Below, piece after piece: positions 43,360 to 52,249 of a stretch of DNA of 64,000 nucleotides (positions within the stretch are counted from its first letter, which is position 1; each line of letters begins with the position of its first letter). Under the pieces are notes generated by a model, which saw nothing but the letters and a program-made list of their open reading frames with translations, did not search any database and was not told the DNA's origin. The DNA is taken from contig NZ_CP121694.1 in assembly GCF_035573695.1 (NCBI RefSeq), positions 2,704,501 through 2,768,500 of the forward strand, written 5' to 3'. This DNA comes from Metallumcola ferriviriculae. Lineage in GTDB: Bacteria; Bacillota; JADQBR01. Made by a program: the position numbers and the translations under genes.

Positions 43360-44448
43360 TTACCTATGAATACAAAAATTCCCTTCTTTGCTGCGGCAGC
43401 CGTTACAAGATGTACATGCTGCTTGCGTCAATTTTCCTTGCCGCCATCTTTTTATTAATCCGGGTTCTCTTAAAAATGGTCTGGCTAAAGAAAAATACTC
43501 TATCTTTGTTTCTTTCAGAATTTTTTCCATGCCCTCAGGGGAACGTAATCCACCCACCAACATTACTGGGGCATTTATCTCTGCTGCGATTTTTGCAGCA
43601 TATTCTAAAAAGAAGCCTTCCTTTTCACCGATATCCACATCTGAGCGGCCGAAGCTTATCTTTTTTGATTTTGCATTACCGCCGCTTACTTCCACGGCAT
43701 CAATACCGCGTTTGTCCAGTTCTTTACAAACATATAAACTTTCTTCAAAAGTTAACTCCTTGTCAACGAAATCTCTGCAATTAACCTTAACCATCACCGG
43801 ATAATCTTTTCCCACCCGGCGGCGGATTTCATCGTATACTTCAAAGATTATTCTCGCTCTATTGTCAATGCTGCCGCCATATTCATCGGTTCTTTGGTTA
43901 TGGTAGGGATTAAGGAATTGACTTAACATATAGCCGTGAGCAGCATGAATCTGCACCCCGTCAAATCCTGCCTTTTTTGACCTGACTGCAGCATCACCAA
44001 AGGCTTTAATTAGGGTCTGGATTTCTTCTCTCGTCATCTCTTTGGCGACCACGCCGGTAGCCATTTCTGGGACGGCTGACGGGCCCCAAATAACTCTATC
44101 TTCCGTTTTGAAAGTTGTCTGTGTACCGCCGCCTGCTATCTGCAGCACTATTTTACTGCCCAAATTATGAACCGTGTCAGTAAGGACATTATATTCTTCA
44201 ATAAAAGAGTCATCGTAAATTCCCATCATACCAGGGTTAGGCTGCCCATCCTCCATTACAAATGCATAGCCGGTAATGATAAGCCCTACTTCGCCTTCGG
44301 CCAATTCCCTGTACACATTCATCAACCGGGCAGTGAGGTGCCCATTTTCGTCGGCCATTCTCTCCCAGGTAGCGCTGCGGACAAATCTGTTGTTTAAATC
44401 GATGTTATTTATTTGTGTTTTATCAAATAGCGTCTTCAATTTAACCAT
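43360..44448 (-). CDS. Old-yellow-enzyme-family NADH:flavin oxidoreductase
   Basis: 362 aa taken from the ATG at 44446-44448; GTG at 44451 or TTG five codons in are alternatives because GGGGAG lies close. FMN barrel with GVQIHAAHGYMLSQFLNPYHNQRTDEYGG, here cut to IHAAHGYMLSQFLNP and TDEYGGS, the active-site histidine pair and the OYE signature. The C-terminus has CTSCNGC plus a later Cys, like the start of the Fe-S site of 2,4-dienoyl-CoA reductases, but the large C-terminal FAD domain is missing. May reduce an activated C=C bond of an enone or enoyl-CoA. Upstream neighbour is a crotonase. Confidence 0.88.
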   Translation of the reverse strand: MVKLKTLFDKTQINNIDLNNRFVRSATWERMADENGHLTARLMNVYRELAEGEVGLIITGYAFVMEDGQPNPGMMGIYDDSFIEEYNVLTDTVHNLGSKIVLQIAGGGTQTTFKTEDRVIWGPSAVPEMATGVVAKEMTREEIQTLIKAFGDAAVRSKKAGFDGVQIHAAHGYMLSQFLNPYHNQRTDEYGGSIDNRARIIFEVYDEIRRRVGKDYPVMVKVNCRDFVDKELTFEESLYVCKELDKRGIDAVEVSGGNAKSKKISFGRSDVDIGEKEGFFLEYAAKIAAEINAPVMLVGGLRSPEGMEKILKETKIEYFSLARPFLREPGLIKRWRQGKLTQAACTSCNGCRSKEGNFCIHR

Positions 44449-44554
44449 CACTCCCCATTACTTTAAGCATTGGCAAACCATAGATTTGGCCGCAGTGCCT
44501 AAAACCCCTGCTAGAAAGCTAAGTAACCTTACCACCAAAAATACTTTCGGAGCA

Positions 44555-45328
44555 CTATTTAAAAACCGGTTCTCGCTTTTCTAAAAAGGCTCTTATCCCC
44601 TCTTCTTTCTCTTTGCTGTCATTCAACAGGGCGAAAACCTTTCCCTCATATCTTATGCCTCTGCGTAAGTCAAGCTGGGTACCCTGATTGACCGCTTCTT
44701 TCAGCATGCTTAGGGCTAGAGCCGGTTTTTTAAGCAGCGATTCCACCAATTTCTCTGTTTCGGCTTCTAGAGACGAAGGTAATACCGTCTTGTTTAAGAG
44801 GCCAATTTTCTCAGCTTCATCGGCGGAAATTGGCTCACCCATATAAAGCATTTCTTTGGCCTTGGTAATACCGATGGTTCTGGGCAACCGTTGGGTACCG
44901 CCGGCTGCCGGTATTACACCCAAGTTGATCTCTGGCAGGCCTATTTTTGCGCCCCGGACAGCTATACGGAAATCACATGCCAAGGCTAATTCCAACCCGC
45001 CCCCCAAAGTGTGGCCGTTGATTGCCGCTATAATGGGAATTGGCAAATCCTCTATCCGATTCAAAAGGGTATTGACCATATGGTTAAAGTATAATACCTG
45101 CCTGACAGTTTCGCGTGAAGTCATTTCAATGATATCCGCACCGGCACAAAATGCTTTACCCTCTCCGGTCAACACCAGCACACGCACTTCTTTCTTTGCT
45201 ATTTTATCCAAAACCTGGCCCAGTTCCTCTAAAAACTCTGTATTAATGACATTCATTTTTTCCGGCCGGGTAAATGTAATTCTGGCTGTTTCTTCTGTTA
45301 TTTCCCATTTAATTGTCTTCATCTGCAT
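44555..45328 (-). CDS. Enoyl-CoA hydratase (crotonase)
   Basis: 257 aa from the ATG at 45326-45328 with GAGGGGG eight bases upstream; the frame stays open further but without a site. Both catalytic glutamates present (LPEINLG, AKEMLYMG) and the oxyanion segments AFCAGADIIEM and INGHTLGGGLELAL. The start overlaps the end of the Fe-S protein gene by 10 bases, so the two are coupled. Likely a true enoyl-CoA hydratase, C4 range by similarity to the operon copies. Confidence 0.92.
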   Translation of the reverse strand: MQMKTIKWEITEETARITFTRPEKMNVINTEFLEELGQVLDKIAKKEVRVLVLTGEGKAFCAGADIIEMTSRETVRQVLYFNHMVNTLLNRIEDLPIPIIAAINGHTLGGGLELALACDFRIAVRGAKIGLPEINLGVIPAAGGTQRLPRTIGITKAKEMLYMGEPISADEAEKIGLLNKTVLPSSLEAETEKLVESLLKKPALALSMLKEAVNQGTQLDLRRGIRYEGKVFALLNDSKEKEEGIRAFLEKREPVFK

Positions 45329-46098
45329 GTTAATTCCCCCTCTGACGGGCAGACTCGCATACATTCTACACAACTGAAATACATACCTACCATATAATTC
45401 TGATAAAAATTCCAAATCTTTTCTGAACTCATCAAAGCAGGGATTGCTTCGGGCTTACTCTGCAGGGCCTGTGTAAGCTCCATGCCGTGTTTAATTAACG
45501 CCCTTAAACCAAAGGGCTCCCCAACCTGTTTACTGCACAAGCCTACATCCACTCCACCCTCAGTAATGGCCCCGGCGGGACAGCTGCTCATACAGCGGTT
45601 ACAACCGTCGCACCGGGACTTCACCCGGTCAAGGGACGGTAATGGGTCAGTAGGTAATGCTTCCAATGGTGCCTCAGTCACAACCCCTGCCAGCCTTAGC
45701 CGGGGTCCCCATTTTGGAGTAATAAGCAGGCCATTTTTGCCAATAATGCCCATTCCTGCCTGGGCCGCCGCTTCCTTCAGTGATACATCACCCACCAATC
45801 CCTTGGTAGCATGACTCATCTCCAACGGAAAATATGGGGGGATGGGCAAAGATTTAGCACCCCGGGTTTCCAATGCTAATGCCATATCTCTGGCAGCCGC
45901 GGACAGCCGTTCATCCACACTTTTAAACTCACTGACTGCATGACGAATCTCGCCTGTGTTAATGGGACCTTCCAGCACCCTCTCCGCGTAGATAACCATG
46001 CTTTTTGCACCGGGAAGCCAACCCTGAATTTTCGCTGCTTCTTTCAGCAAACCTATGGATACCCTGCCAACCCTGGCTCCATTTTTAGTCTGTACCAT
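45319..46098 (-). CDS. 4Fe-4S protein of the epoxyqueuosine-reductase (QueG)-like family
   Basis: 259 aa. Central GIIGKNGLLITPKWGPRLRLA and the ferredoxin-like CDGCNRCMSSCPAGAI followed by CVECMRVCP are typical of QueG and reductive-dehalogenase-type C-terminal parts. It is shorter than QueG (about 310-380 aa) and does not keep the usual long N-terminus. A redox partner for the flavin oxidoreductase or a maturation role are both possible. RBS GGGGGG. Coupled to the downstream crotonase. Confidence 0.8.
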   Translation of the reverse strand: MVQTKNGARVGRVSIGLLKEAAKIQGWLPGAKSMVIYAERVLEGPINTGEIRHAVSEFKSVDERLSAAARDMALALETRGAKSLPIPPYFPLEMSHATKGLVGDVSLKEAAAQAGMGIIGKNGLLITPKWGPRLRLAGVVTEAPLEALPTDPLPSLDRVKSRCDGCNRCMSSCPAGAITEGGVDVGLCSKQVGEPFGLRALIKHGMELTQALQSKPEAIPALMSSEKIWNFYQNYMVGMYFSCVECMRVCPSEGELTCR

Positions 46099-46129
46099 TT
46101 ACATCCCCCCCTGTTTGGTTCAAGGTGTG

Positions 46130-46236
46130 GTGGCAGGAACCAAATAAGTGACATATAAGTGACATAAGTGACACTTCGGTGTCAGGCACCACTTTCCTTA
46201 TAAGTGACACTTCGGTGTCAGGCACCACTTTCCTTA
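46130..46236. repeat. GTGTCAGGCACC-family repeat R5 with an exact 36-bp tandem duplication
   Basis: AAATAAGTGACA-type units followed by two identical 36-bp copies (46165-46200 and 46201-46236), each holding CGGTGTCAGGCACCAC. The second copy supplies the TAA stop codon of the acyl-CoA ligase gene at 46234. Confidence 0.9.
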
Positions 46237-47781
46237 TTTTTTATCATTGGTAAACATATCCCGCAGTTCCCGTTTAAGGATCTTTCCGTAAGCACTTTTG
46301 GGAAGTTTGTTAAGAAATTCAACCCGCTTAGGTTTCTTATAGCCGGCAAGATTGTCTGCGCAGAACTGGACTACATCATCCTCACCCAAGTCCAGCCCGG
46401 GCTTAGTTACCACCACAGCCACCACTATTTCACCCCAGTATTCATCGGGCATGCCAATCACTGCTACCTCGTGAATTCGGGGATGCTGAGCCAGTACTTC
46501 TTCCAATTCCCGAGGGTATACATTGGCTCCGCCGCTGATAATTACATCTTTTGAGCGGTCGACAAGATAAATATAACCGTACTTATCCTTATAACCCACA
46601 TCACCTGTATGCAGCCAGCCGCCCCTCAATGTCTTTTCCGTCTCCTCGGGACGTTCCCAGTATCCTGTCATTACTGCCGGCCCCCGTACTACTATCTCTC
46701 CCTTAACTCCGGGAGAAGCTTCCTTGTCTTCTTCGTCAAAAATCTTAACTTCGGTACAAGTCCTTTCTATGCCCGCGGACAGTAAACGGCGCACCTCTTC
46801 TTCGCTGCCATCAATGACGTGTTCCTGAGGCCGGAGGTAAGTACCGGTCATAGGGGTCTCACCCTGACCGAATATCTGCACGAATACTGGGCCAATCTTC
46901 TCAATGGCCTTCTTCAAATCTTCCACATACATTGGTGCACCACCGTAGACTACCCATTTCAAGCTGGACAGATCATAATCTGACACCTCGGGGTAGTCAG
47001 CCAACATTTTGATCATGGTAGGTACGCCCCAAAAGTTTGTCACCTTAAAGTTATCGATAGCTTCCAATACATCTTTGGCTCTAAAGTATTCCTGGACGAT
47101 ATTTGTACCGGCTTTGGCCACTACGGCGATGGCGTGAATACCGCCGCCGTGGCTCAGCGGTGCTGCCTGCAGAGCGATATCTTCAGGATGAAGATGCATT
47201 AAGTCAGCGCTCCAGCCCACACTTGTTGCTACTAGGTTAGCATGGGTCAGCATAGCTCCTTTGGGCCTGCCCGTTGTCCCTGACGTATAGAATAACCAGG
47301 CCAAATCATCCTTGTCTACATCAACCATTTGCTCTTCTTCGGTCCAATTGTCGCTGATTAGTTTTTCATAATCCAACTGCCCCTCGGCAGGGTCAGCCTG
47401 AGATATATAATGCTCAGTATGAGGCAGTTCTTTAGTAATATCCTTCAGGTCTTCATTAAAATCTTTACTGAAAAATACTGCGGCAGCGCGGGCATCGTTT
47501 AAGTGATATACTACTTCCTTAGGATGCAATCTGAAATTCATGGGAATTGCGCAGCAGCCCAGCTTAAAGCAGGCAAATAATGTTTCCATGAAACAGTGGG
47601 AATTTTTTTGATAAATCCCAATTCTATCTCCTTTTTGGAGCCCCATATTTCTTAAGGCTGCCGCCAGGGAATTAACCCTCTGGTTCATTTCTTTATAGGT
47701 ATATTTCTTGTCGCCAAAAACCTGAGCAATATTATCCGGATAAGAAACAGCCGCTCTGGTCAAATAACTGCCAACATTCAT
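46234..47781 (-). CDS. Acyl-CoA synthetase (AMP-forming)
   Basis: 515 aa, ANL superfamily. Phosphate loop YTSGTTGRPKGAM, FGQGETPMTGTY, LHTGDVGYKDKYGY, and catalytic lysine in PKSAYGKILKREL. RBS GGGAGG before the ATG. Activates a carboxylic acid to its CoA ester. Its last codon and stop lie within a dispersed repeat copy, so the extreme C-terminus may differ from relatives. A repeat cluster separates it from the DUF35/thiolase genes. Confidence 0.92.
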   Translation of the reverse strand: MNVGSYLTRAAVSYPDNIAQVFGDKKYTYKEMNQRVNSLAAALRNMGLQKGDRIGIYQKNSHCFMETLFACFKLGCCAIPMNFRLHPKEVVYHLNDARAAAVFFSKDFNEDLKDITKELPHTEHYISQADPAEGQLDYEKLISDNWTEEEQMVDVDKDDLAWLFYTSGTTGRPKGAMLTHANLVATSVGWSADLMHLHPEDIALQAAPLSHGGGIHAIAVVAKAGTNIVQEYFRAKDVLEAIDNFKVTNFWGVPTMIKMLADYPEVSDYDLSSLKWVVYGGAPMYVEDLKKAIEKIGPVFVQIFGQGETPMTGTYLRPQEHVIDGSEEEVRRLLSAGIERTCTEVKIFDEEDKEASPGVKGEIVVRGPAVMTGYWERPEETEKTLRGGWLHTGDVGYKDKYGYIYLVDRSKDVIISGGANVYPRELEEVLAQHPRIHEVAVIGMPDEYWGEIVVAVVVTKPGLDLGEDDVVQFCADNLAGYKKPKRVEFLNKLPKSAYGKILKRELRDMFTNDKK

Positions 47782-47820
47782 TGTAAAAACCTCCCAATCC
47801 TAAAATTATTGTAAGTAACT

Positions 47821-47920
47821 TAAGTGTCACTTATTGTACCTATTGGTGCCTGACACCAATAAGAAAATAAGTGACAAATAAGTGACACCCCCGTGGTGCC
47901 TGACACCAATAAGTGACATT
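47821..47920. repeat. GTGTCAGGCACC-family repeat cluster R6
   Basis: TAAGTGTCACTTATT arm, two inverted cores (GGTGCCTGACACC) and AATAAGTGACA arms. Fills the 100 bases between the acyl-CoA ligase start and the DUF35 gene stop. Confidence 0.85.
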
Positions 47921-47922
47921 AT

Positions 47923-48246
47923 TTAATTATTATTAAATATGAGTTCGTTATTTTCTGACCGGACATCTACCGGGTCTCCTACAGAAAGAGTTTCTTTGGC
48001 ATCACCAATAAATCGGGCGGTGACATTTAAGCCGCCGGCAAGTGTAATAACACCGACCGTACAGGGAACTTCTTTCTCCCACCCTTCTGGAGGAACGTGA
48101 ATAATGGTGTAGCTATAAAGTGTACCCGTACCCTTTATCAATGTTTCCTTAATCTCGCCGGTACCACAGTGGCGGCAGGCTGATGCCGGTGCAAGCTGCA
48201 GTTTTTTACACTTGGGACATTGCAGTACATTTAAAAGTTTCATCAT
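47923..48246 (-). CDS. DUF35 / OB-fold zinc-ribbon acyl-CoA-binding protein
   Basis: 107 aa. N-terminal rubredoxin-like zinc ribbon with two CxxC pairs (CPKCKK, CRHCG) followed by an OB-fold (GTGTLYSYTIIHVPPEG). Such proteins bind next to SCP2-type thiolases or HMG-CoA synthases and help hold the acyl-CoA. The thiolase gene lies 12 bases upstream, so the two form one enzyme. RBS GGGGGG; ATG at 48246 or the next ATG. Confidence 0.9.
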   Translation of the reverse strand: MMKLLNVLQCPKCKKLQLAPASACRHCGTGEIKETLIKGTGTLYSYTIIHVPPEGWEKEVPCTVGVITLAGGLNVTARFIGDAKETLSVGDPVDVRSENNELIFNNN

Positions 48247-48258
48247 TCTCCCCCCGCT

Positions 48259-49425
48259 TTATATATCATTGGTTAAAATGGTAACGGTGCAGGTAGCTCC
48301 TGTCCCGCCTAGGTTATGGGCTAAACCTACCGAGGCATTGCGGACCTGGTTTACCGCTTTTCCCTGCAGCTGACGCACAATTTCGTAGACCTGGGCCAAT
48401 CCCGTGGCCCCTACCGGATGTCCTCTGGATATTAATCCGCCGCTGGGGTTTATGGGAATATCACCGTCCACCGCGGTGGTTCCGGCTTTTACGGCTTCAG
48501 CCCCTTCACCTTTTTCAAAGAAACCTAGATCTTCACTATCAACCACTTCAGCAATGGAAAAACAGTCATGAAGCTCTACCACATCCACATCTTTGGCTGT
48601 GATGCCTGCTTGAGTGTAAGCCAGCGCCGCTGCCTGGGTGGTTGCTTCAAAGGTCAAAAGGGAGCTTACATCTGAAATGCGTGGCGCCCCTGAAGTCTGA
48701 ACAGATGCCAATACTTTAATGGGTTGCCCGGAAAGCTTCTTAGCCATATCCACAGAACACACTACCGCAGCTGCCGCACCGTCCGAGATAGGACAGCAGT
48801 CCATCAGGCGCAGCGGCTCTGCCACCGGATAAGAGCCCCTTACCTGCTCAGCTGATACTTCCTTACGCAGATAACATACAGGATTTTTAACGGCATTTTT
48901 TCTGCTTTTAACAACTACCTGTGCAACTGCCTCCATATCACTTTGGTACTCCGCCTGATAACGCTGTGCTACCAGGCCAAAAAATCCGGGAAAAGTAAGG
49001 CCGCTACGCCCGTCTAACTGCTGATCCAACGCCCCGGCCAGTGCCCCGGTAACTTTCCCTGTGGGCGAAGCAGTCATCTTCTCCGCCCCCACCGCCATGG
49101 CAACTTCGGCCTGGCCGGAAGCTACGGTCAGTATCGCCTGGCGCAGGGCTATACCACCTGATGCACAGGCACCTTCCACCTTTGTCACCGGAATACCCCT
49201 CAGTCCCAGACTCCTCGCGGTTAGTGCCGCTAAAAGGGCCTGCCCGGTGAGCACTTCGCCCACAAAGTTTCCTAAAAATAGCGCTTCTATCTGGTTTTTC
49301 TCTATTTTGCAATCGTTTATCGCCGCTTCAGCAGCTTGGACGCCCATGTCCACAATGCTGTCAGACAGCTTGCCAAAATTAGTCATCCCCACGCCGATAA
49401 TAGCTACTTCTCTCAACTTAATCAT
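48259..49425 (-). CDS. SCP2-type thiolase
   Basis: 388 aa (or three fewer from a TTG with better spacing). SCP2/lipid-transfer thiolase branch: VEGACASGGIAL with the active-site cysteine near residue 88, HDCFSIAEVV, and NPSGGLISRGHPVGATG near the end. This branch needs a DUF35 partner, encoded next. It forms or cleaves 3-oxoacyl-CoA; the short operon with an EamA exporter upstream leaves the direction open. The ATG overlaps the exporter's TGA. Confidence 0.9.
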   Translation of the reverse strand: MIKLREVAIIGVGMTNFGKLSDSIVDMGVQAAEAAINDCKIEKNQIEALFLGNFVGEVLTGQALLAALTARSLGLRGIPVTKVEGACASGGIALRQAILTVASGQAEVAMAVGAEKMTASPTGKVTGALAGALDQQLDGRSGLTFPGFFGLVAQRYQAEYQSDMEAVAQVVVKSRKNAVKNPVCYLRKEVSAEQVRGSYPVAEPLRLMDCCPISDGAAAAVVCSVDMAKKLSGQPIKVLASVQTSGAPRISDVSSLLTFEATTQAAALAYTQAGITAKDVDVVELHDCFSIAEVVDSEDLGFFEKGEGAEAVKAGTTAVDGDIPINPSGGLISRGHPVGATGLAQVYEIVRQLQGKAVNQVRNASVGLAHNLGGTGATCTVTILTNDI

Positions 49426-50360
49426 CCCTCCCCGACAAAATTATTGTCACCAACCTCTTTGGTTTTTTTCTTGGCATTAGTCAAGTAGACACCGGCTGCT
49501 ACCAGCGTCCCGCCAATAAGCTGATCAAAAGTCAAATGTTGGTCTAAAAAGATAAAGGCCAAAATAGCCGCAAAAACGGGAATTAAATTCATAAATATGC
49601 CGGCACGACCCGGCCCAATCTGTTTGATACCTTGATTCCAACAAAGGTAAGCCAGCACAGAACTAAATATAGCAATATACAGGATACCTAAGACACTGCC
49701 AAGACTAAATTGAAGCTGTGAATTTGTGGAGTAATCCACCGCCACCGGAGGAAACATTAAAAATATAGATAAAATTCCACTTAAGGCCGTTGCCTCTAAA
49801 GCACTTAATTCTTTAGTCACTTTTTTGGTAGCAATAGAGTAAATTCCCCAGATAAAGATGTTCACCAGCATCAGTACGTCCCCGATATTCAAGCGGAAAC
49901 TTCGCAGCAGCTCCCATGAGCCGTTGCTGACAACCCAAATAACGCCGAGAAAAGAGATACCCATTCCCAAGACCTGCTGCCCGTTTACTTTCTCCTTTAA
50001 CAGCAGAAAACCGAGTAAAGTCAAAACCATTGGGTTAGCTCCGTTAACGATGGAAGCATTGACGGGGTTAGTAAATCTGAGCGCTAAATAAACCAGGGTG
50101 CTGTAGAGGAATATGCCGGTAAAGGCCATTATCAATAGCTGCCGCCAATGTGAAACGATTTTGTTCCACCACTGATAATTATTTAGTTTGCTATAAGTAA
50201 GCGGTATTAGGATTATCGTAGCAATAATCCAGCGCATATAGACCAGCTGTACCGGCGAAAAACGGGTGGTAAGGACACTGCCCACCACAAAATTACCGGC
50301 CCAAAACATATTTGCCAATACTAAGAGGCCGTAGGCCTGTGCATTATCAGTAACCCTCAT
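49422..50360 (-). CDS. DMT-superfamily (EamA) membrane transporter
   Basis: 312 aa from the ATG at 50358-50360 (AGGAG eight bases before; earlier codons have no site). Ten helices in two EamA halves; LVLANMFWAGNFVVG and the second-half VLAYLCWNQGIKQIG are family stretches. Overlaps the thiolase start by four bases (ATGA), so it is the first gene of an exporter-thiolase-DUF35 operon. Substrate unknown. Confidence 0.88.
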   Translation of the reverse strand: MRVTDNAQAYGLLVLANMFWAGNFVVGSVLTTRFSPVQLVYMRWIIATIILIPLTYSKLNNYQWWNKIVSHWRQLLIMAFTGIFLYSTLVYLALRFTNPVNASIVNGANPMVLTLLGFLLLKEKVNGQQVLGMGISFLGVIWVVSNGSWELLRSFRLNIGDVLMLVNIFIWGIYSIATKKVTKELSALEATALSGILSIFLMFPPVAVDYSTNSQLQFSLGSVLGILYIAIFSSVLAYLCWNQGIKQIGPGRAGIFMNLIPVFAAILAFIFLDQHLTFDQLIGGTLVAAGVYLTNAKKKTKEVGDNNFVGEG

Positions 50361-50539
50361 TGGTAACACTCCTAGTTCTTCGGACAACTTGGTAGTAAAT
50401 CCCTCAAACGGTATCAATTATTACTAATATTTTCTGCCTTAAAAAAACTTGGCTCGCGCCAGGCAACGTGCCGGCGAAAGCCTTGGTTAAAACATGTTAA
50501 TAGAAAAGTTAAACTGTCTAATTATTTAGAAATTAATTT

Positions 50540-50557
50540 GCCGGGGATGACCCCGGC
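50540..50557 (-). terminator. Terminator after the second AtoE gene
   Basis: GCCGGGG-ATGA-CCCCGGC, 12 bases after the stop codon, followed on the minus strand by an AT-rich AAATTAATTTC. Confidence 0.7.
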
Positions 50558-50568
50558 AGAATTGTTCC

Positions 50569-51903
50569 TTAGAATATCATATAAACAGCACTGATTATAA
50601 TACCTGTCCAGATTAGGGTCACGGCGCAGTAGCCCATGATGTCACGGATACTTAACCCGGCAATACCAAGTAAGGGGATAGCCCAGAAGGGTTGGATCAT
50701 ATTGGTCCAGGCATCGCCCCAGGCTACTGTCTGGACAACTTTAGCCACGTCGACCCCGAGCTGCTGAGCTGCAGGTACCATAATGGGTCCTTGGACCGCC
50801 CACTGACCGCCGCCGGAAGGTACAAACAAGTTCACTAGACCGGCTGATAAGAAACCGAAAACAGGTAAGGTGTGAACATTGGCAATCGATACGAGCCATC
50901 CGGTCATGGTGGCTGCCAGTCCCGAACCGACCATCATACCCATAATACCTGCATAAAGTGGGTATTGAATGATGATGTTGGCAACGTTTTTACCCGCTGC
51001 CACAGCCATATCCACATACTCCTTGGGTGATTTTACAAATAAAATTCCTAGGGCAAAGAAGGCTAAGTTAATCACATTTAAGTTCAGTGCAGTTAAACCA
51101 CCGTTTTGAGTAAAGTAATATACCAGGTAAACAATCATCATTAATCCCAAGACAAAGGATCCTATTCTGCTGTTTTCTAATGCTTGGGCCGGAGTGCTTT
51201 CCCCTATAGCCGTGGTTTCGGTAACGACCTCAGCAGCGGCTGCTTCCTCGGGATTGAACTCCATGATATCGTTCGGATCTTTCGGCATCATCATTTTAAA
51301 CAAGAATGGCAGGGTTACTACAATTAAAATGAGTGCTACTAAGTTGGGCAGGGCAAACATTGTCTCGGTGACGGGGATAATCCCCATGGTTTCTTCAAGA
51401 AAATGCCCCGGAGTAGCAACTGCCAGCGATGCGGATGCGGATAAACCTGCATGCCAGACTACAAAACCGGAGTAAGCAGCAGCCACCAATAACGGGTAGT
51501 GAACGCCCTTAACGTTCTTGGCTAATTCTCTGGCAATCAGCGCGCCGACAATCAGGCCAAAACCCCAGGAAAGCCAAGACGCAATAGAAGCAATTAATGC
51601 TGCTGCCATAATGGCACCTGAGGGTGTGGTTACTCTACTGGCAGCGCCTTTCAATATCTTCTGTACCGGAGCCGTATGTGCCAAGATAAAACCGGTAACC
51701 AAGGTCAAGGAAACCTGCATGGAGAAGGTTAATAGGTTCCATAGTCCTCCTCCCCAGTGATTTAACATCTGCATGGGTGTCTGATGATTGATAATAATTC
51801 CTAGAATAAAAGTAAGCACAGTCAATCCAATTGCAAATACAAATGCATCGGGTAAATACTTTCGTACTATCTTTGTAAAAAACGCTCCTAATGATGCTAA
51901 CAT
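50569..51903 (-). CDS. atoE: Short-chain fatty acid transporter, AtoE family
   Basis: 444 aa from the ATG at 51901-51903 (AGGAGG upstream; the frame is open 21 codons further without a site). About 12 helices, same family as the protein at 8023: KYLPDAFVFAIGLTVL, VPSGGGQWAVQGPIM, GDAWTNMIQPFWAIP. The central loop before residue 240 is longer and acidic. Single gene behind the sigma-54 promoter at 52099, so uptake of its acid is switched on by the activator at 52250. Confidence 0.92.
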   Translation of the reverse strand: MLASLGAFFTKIVRKYLPDAFVFAIGLTVLTFILGIIINHQTPMQMLNHWGGGLWNLLTFSMQVSLTLVTGFILAHTAPVQKILKGAASRVTTPSGAIMAAALIASIASWLSWGFGLIVGALIARELAKNVKGVHYPLLVAAAYSGFVVWHAGLSASASLAVATPGHFLEETMGIIPVTETMFALPNLVALILIVVTLPFLFKMMMPKDPNDIMEFNPEEAAAAEVVTETTAIGESTPAQALENSRIGSFVLGLMMIVYLVYYFTQNGGLTALNLNVINLAFFALGILFVKSPKEYVDMAVAAGKNVANIIIQYPLYAGIMGMMVGSGLAATMTGWLVSIANVHTLPVFGFLSAGLVNLFVPSGGGQWAVQGPIMVPAAQQLGVDVAKVVQTVAWGDAWTNMIQPFWAIPLLGIAGLSIRDIMGYCAVTLIWTGIIISAVYMIF

Positions 51904-52098
51904 ATTTTCGCCTCCTAATTTAAGGTTCAAAATCCTACAATGCTTTTCACCGTAATGGACCATCACAAATTATCCTCTGAATGAAATTTAGATGAATTTA
52001 GATAACCTTTAGTGGATAATTCGAGACAACGAACAGCTCCACCTCCTTATCTTTTTAAATTTTAAAAATTTTTAGTTAATTCATATTTTATTAAAATT

Positions 52099-52113
52099 GC
52101 AACATATATGCCA
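52099..52113 (-). promoter_or_regulatory. Sigma-54 promoter of the second AtoE gene
   Basis: The minus strand reads TGGCATATATGTTGC followed by AAT, correct spacing, about 195 bases before the ATG. Confidence 0.82.
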
Positions 52114-52142
52114 AGCTTGGGTTATGTGGTAAAAAAAATTAA

Positions 52143-52173
52143 AACCCGCATAAAGACAAGGTTTACGCGGGTT
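52143..52173 (-). terminator. Terminator of activator gene 52250
   Basis: Arms AACCCGCATAAA and TTTACGCGGGTT (11 of 12 pairs, 7-base loop). On the minus strand TTAATTTTTTTT follows. Confidence 0.82.
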
Positions 52174-52203
52174 GTTTCTCACAATATATTTTTTATAAAA
52201 ATT

Positions 52204-52247
52204 GTTGCCGATGCTCATGAACATCACCCGCGATGTTCCCCGGCAAC
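52204..52247. promoter_or_regulatory. Nested inverted repeats between activator stop and AtoE promoter
   Basis: Outer arms GTTGCCG / CGGCAAC and inner arms GAACATC-ACCCGC-GATGTTC (52219-52238). About 100 bases upstream of the -24 element, so the inner dyad is a candidate activator site. It may also fold as a hairpin. Confidence 0.5.
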
Positions 52248-52249
52248 GC

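Noticed and set aside
52143-52173. First read as an activator-binding dyad for the AtoE promoter
   Set aside because: On the minus strand the dyad is followed by a long T-run, so a terminator for the activator gene explains it better.
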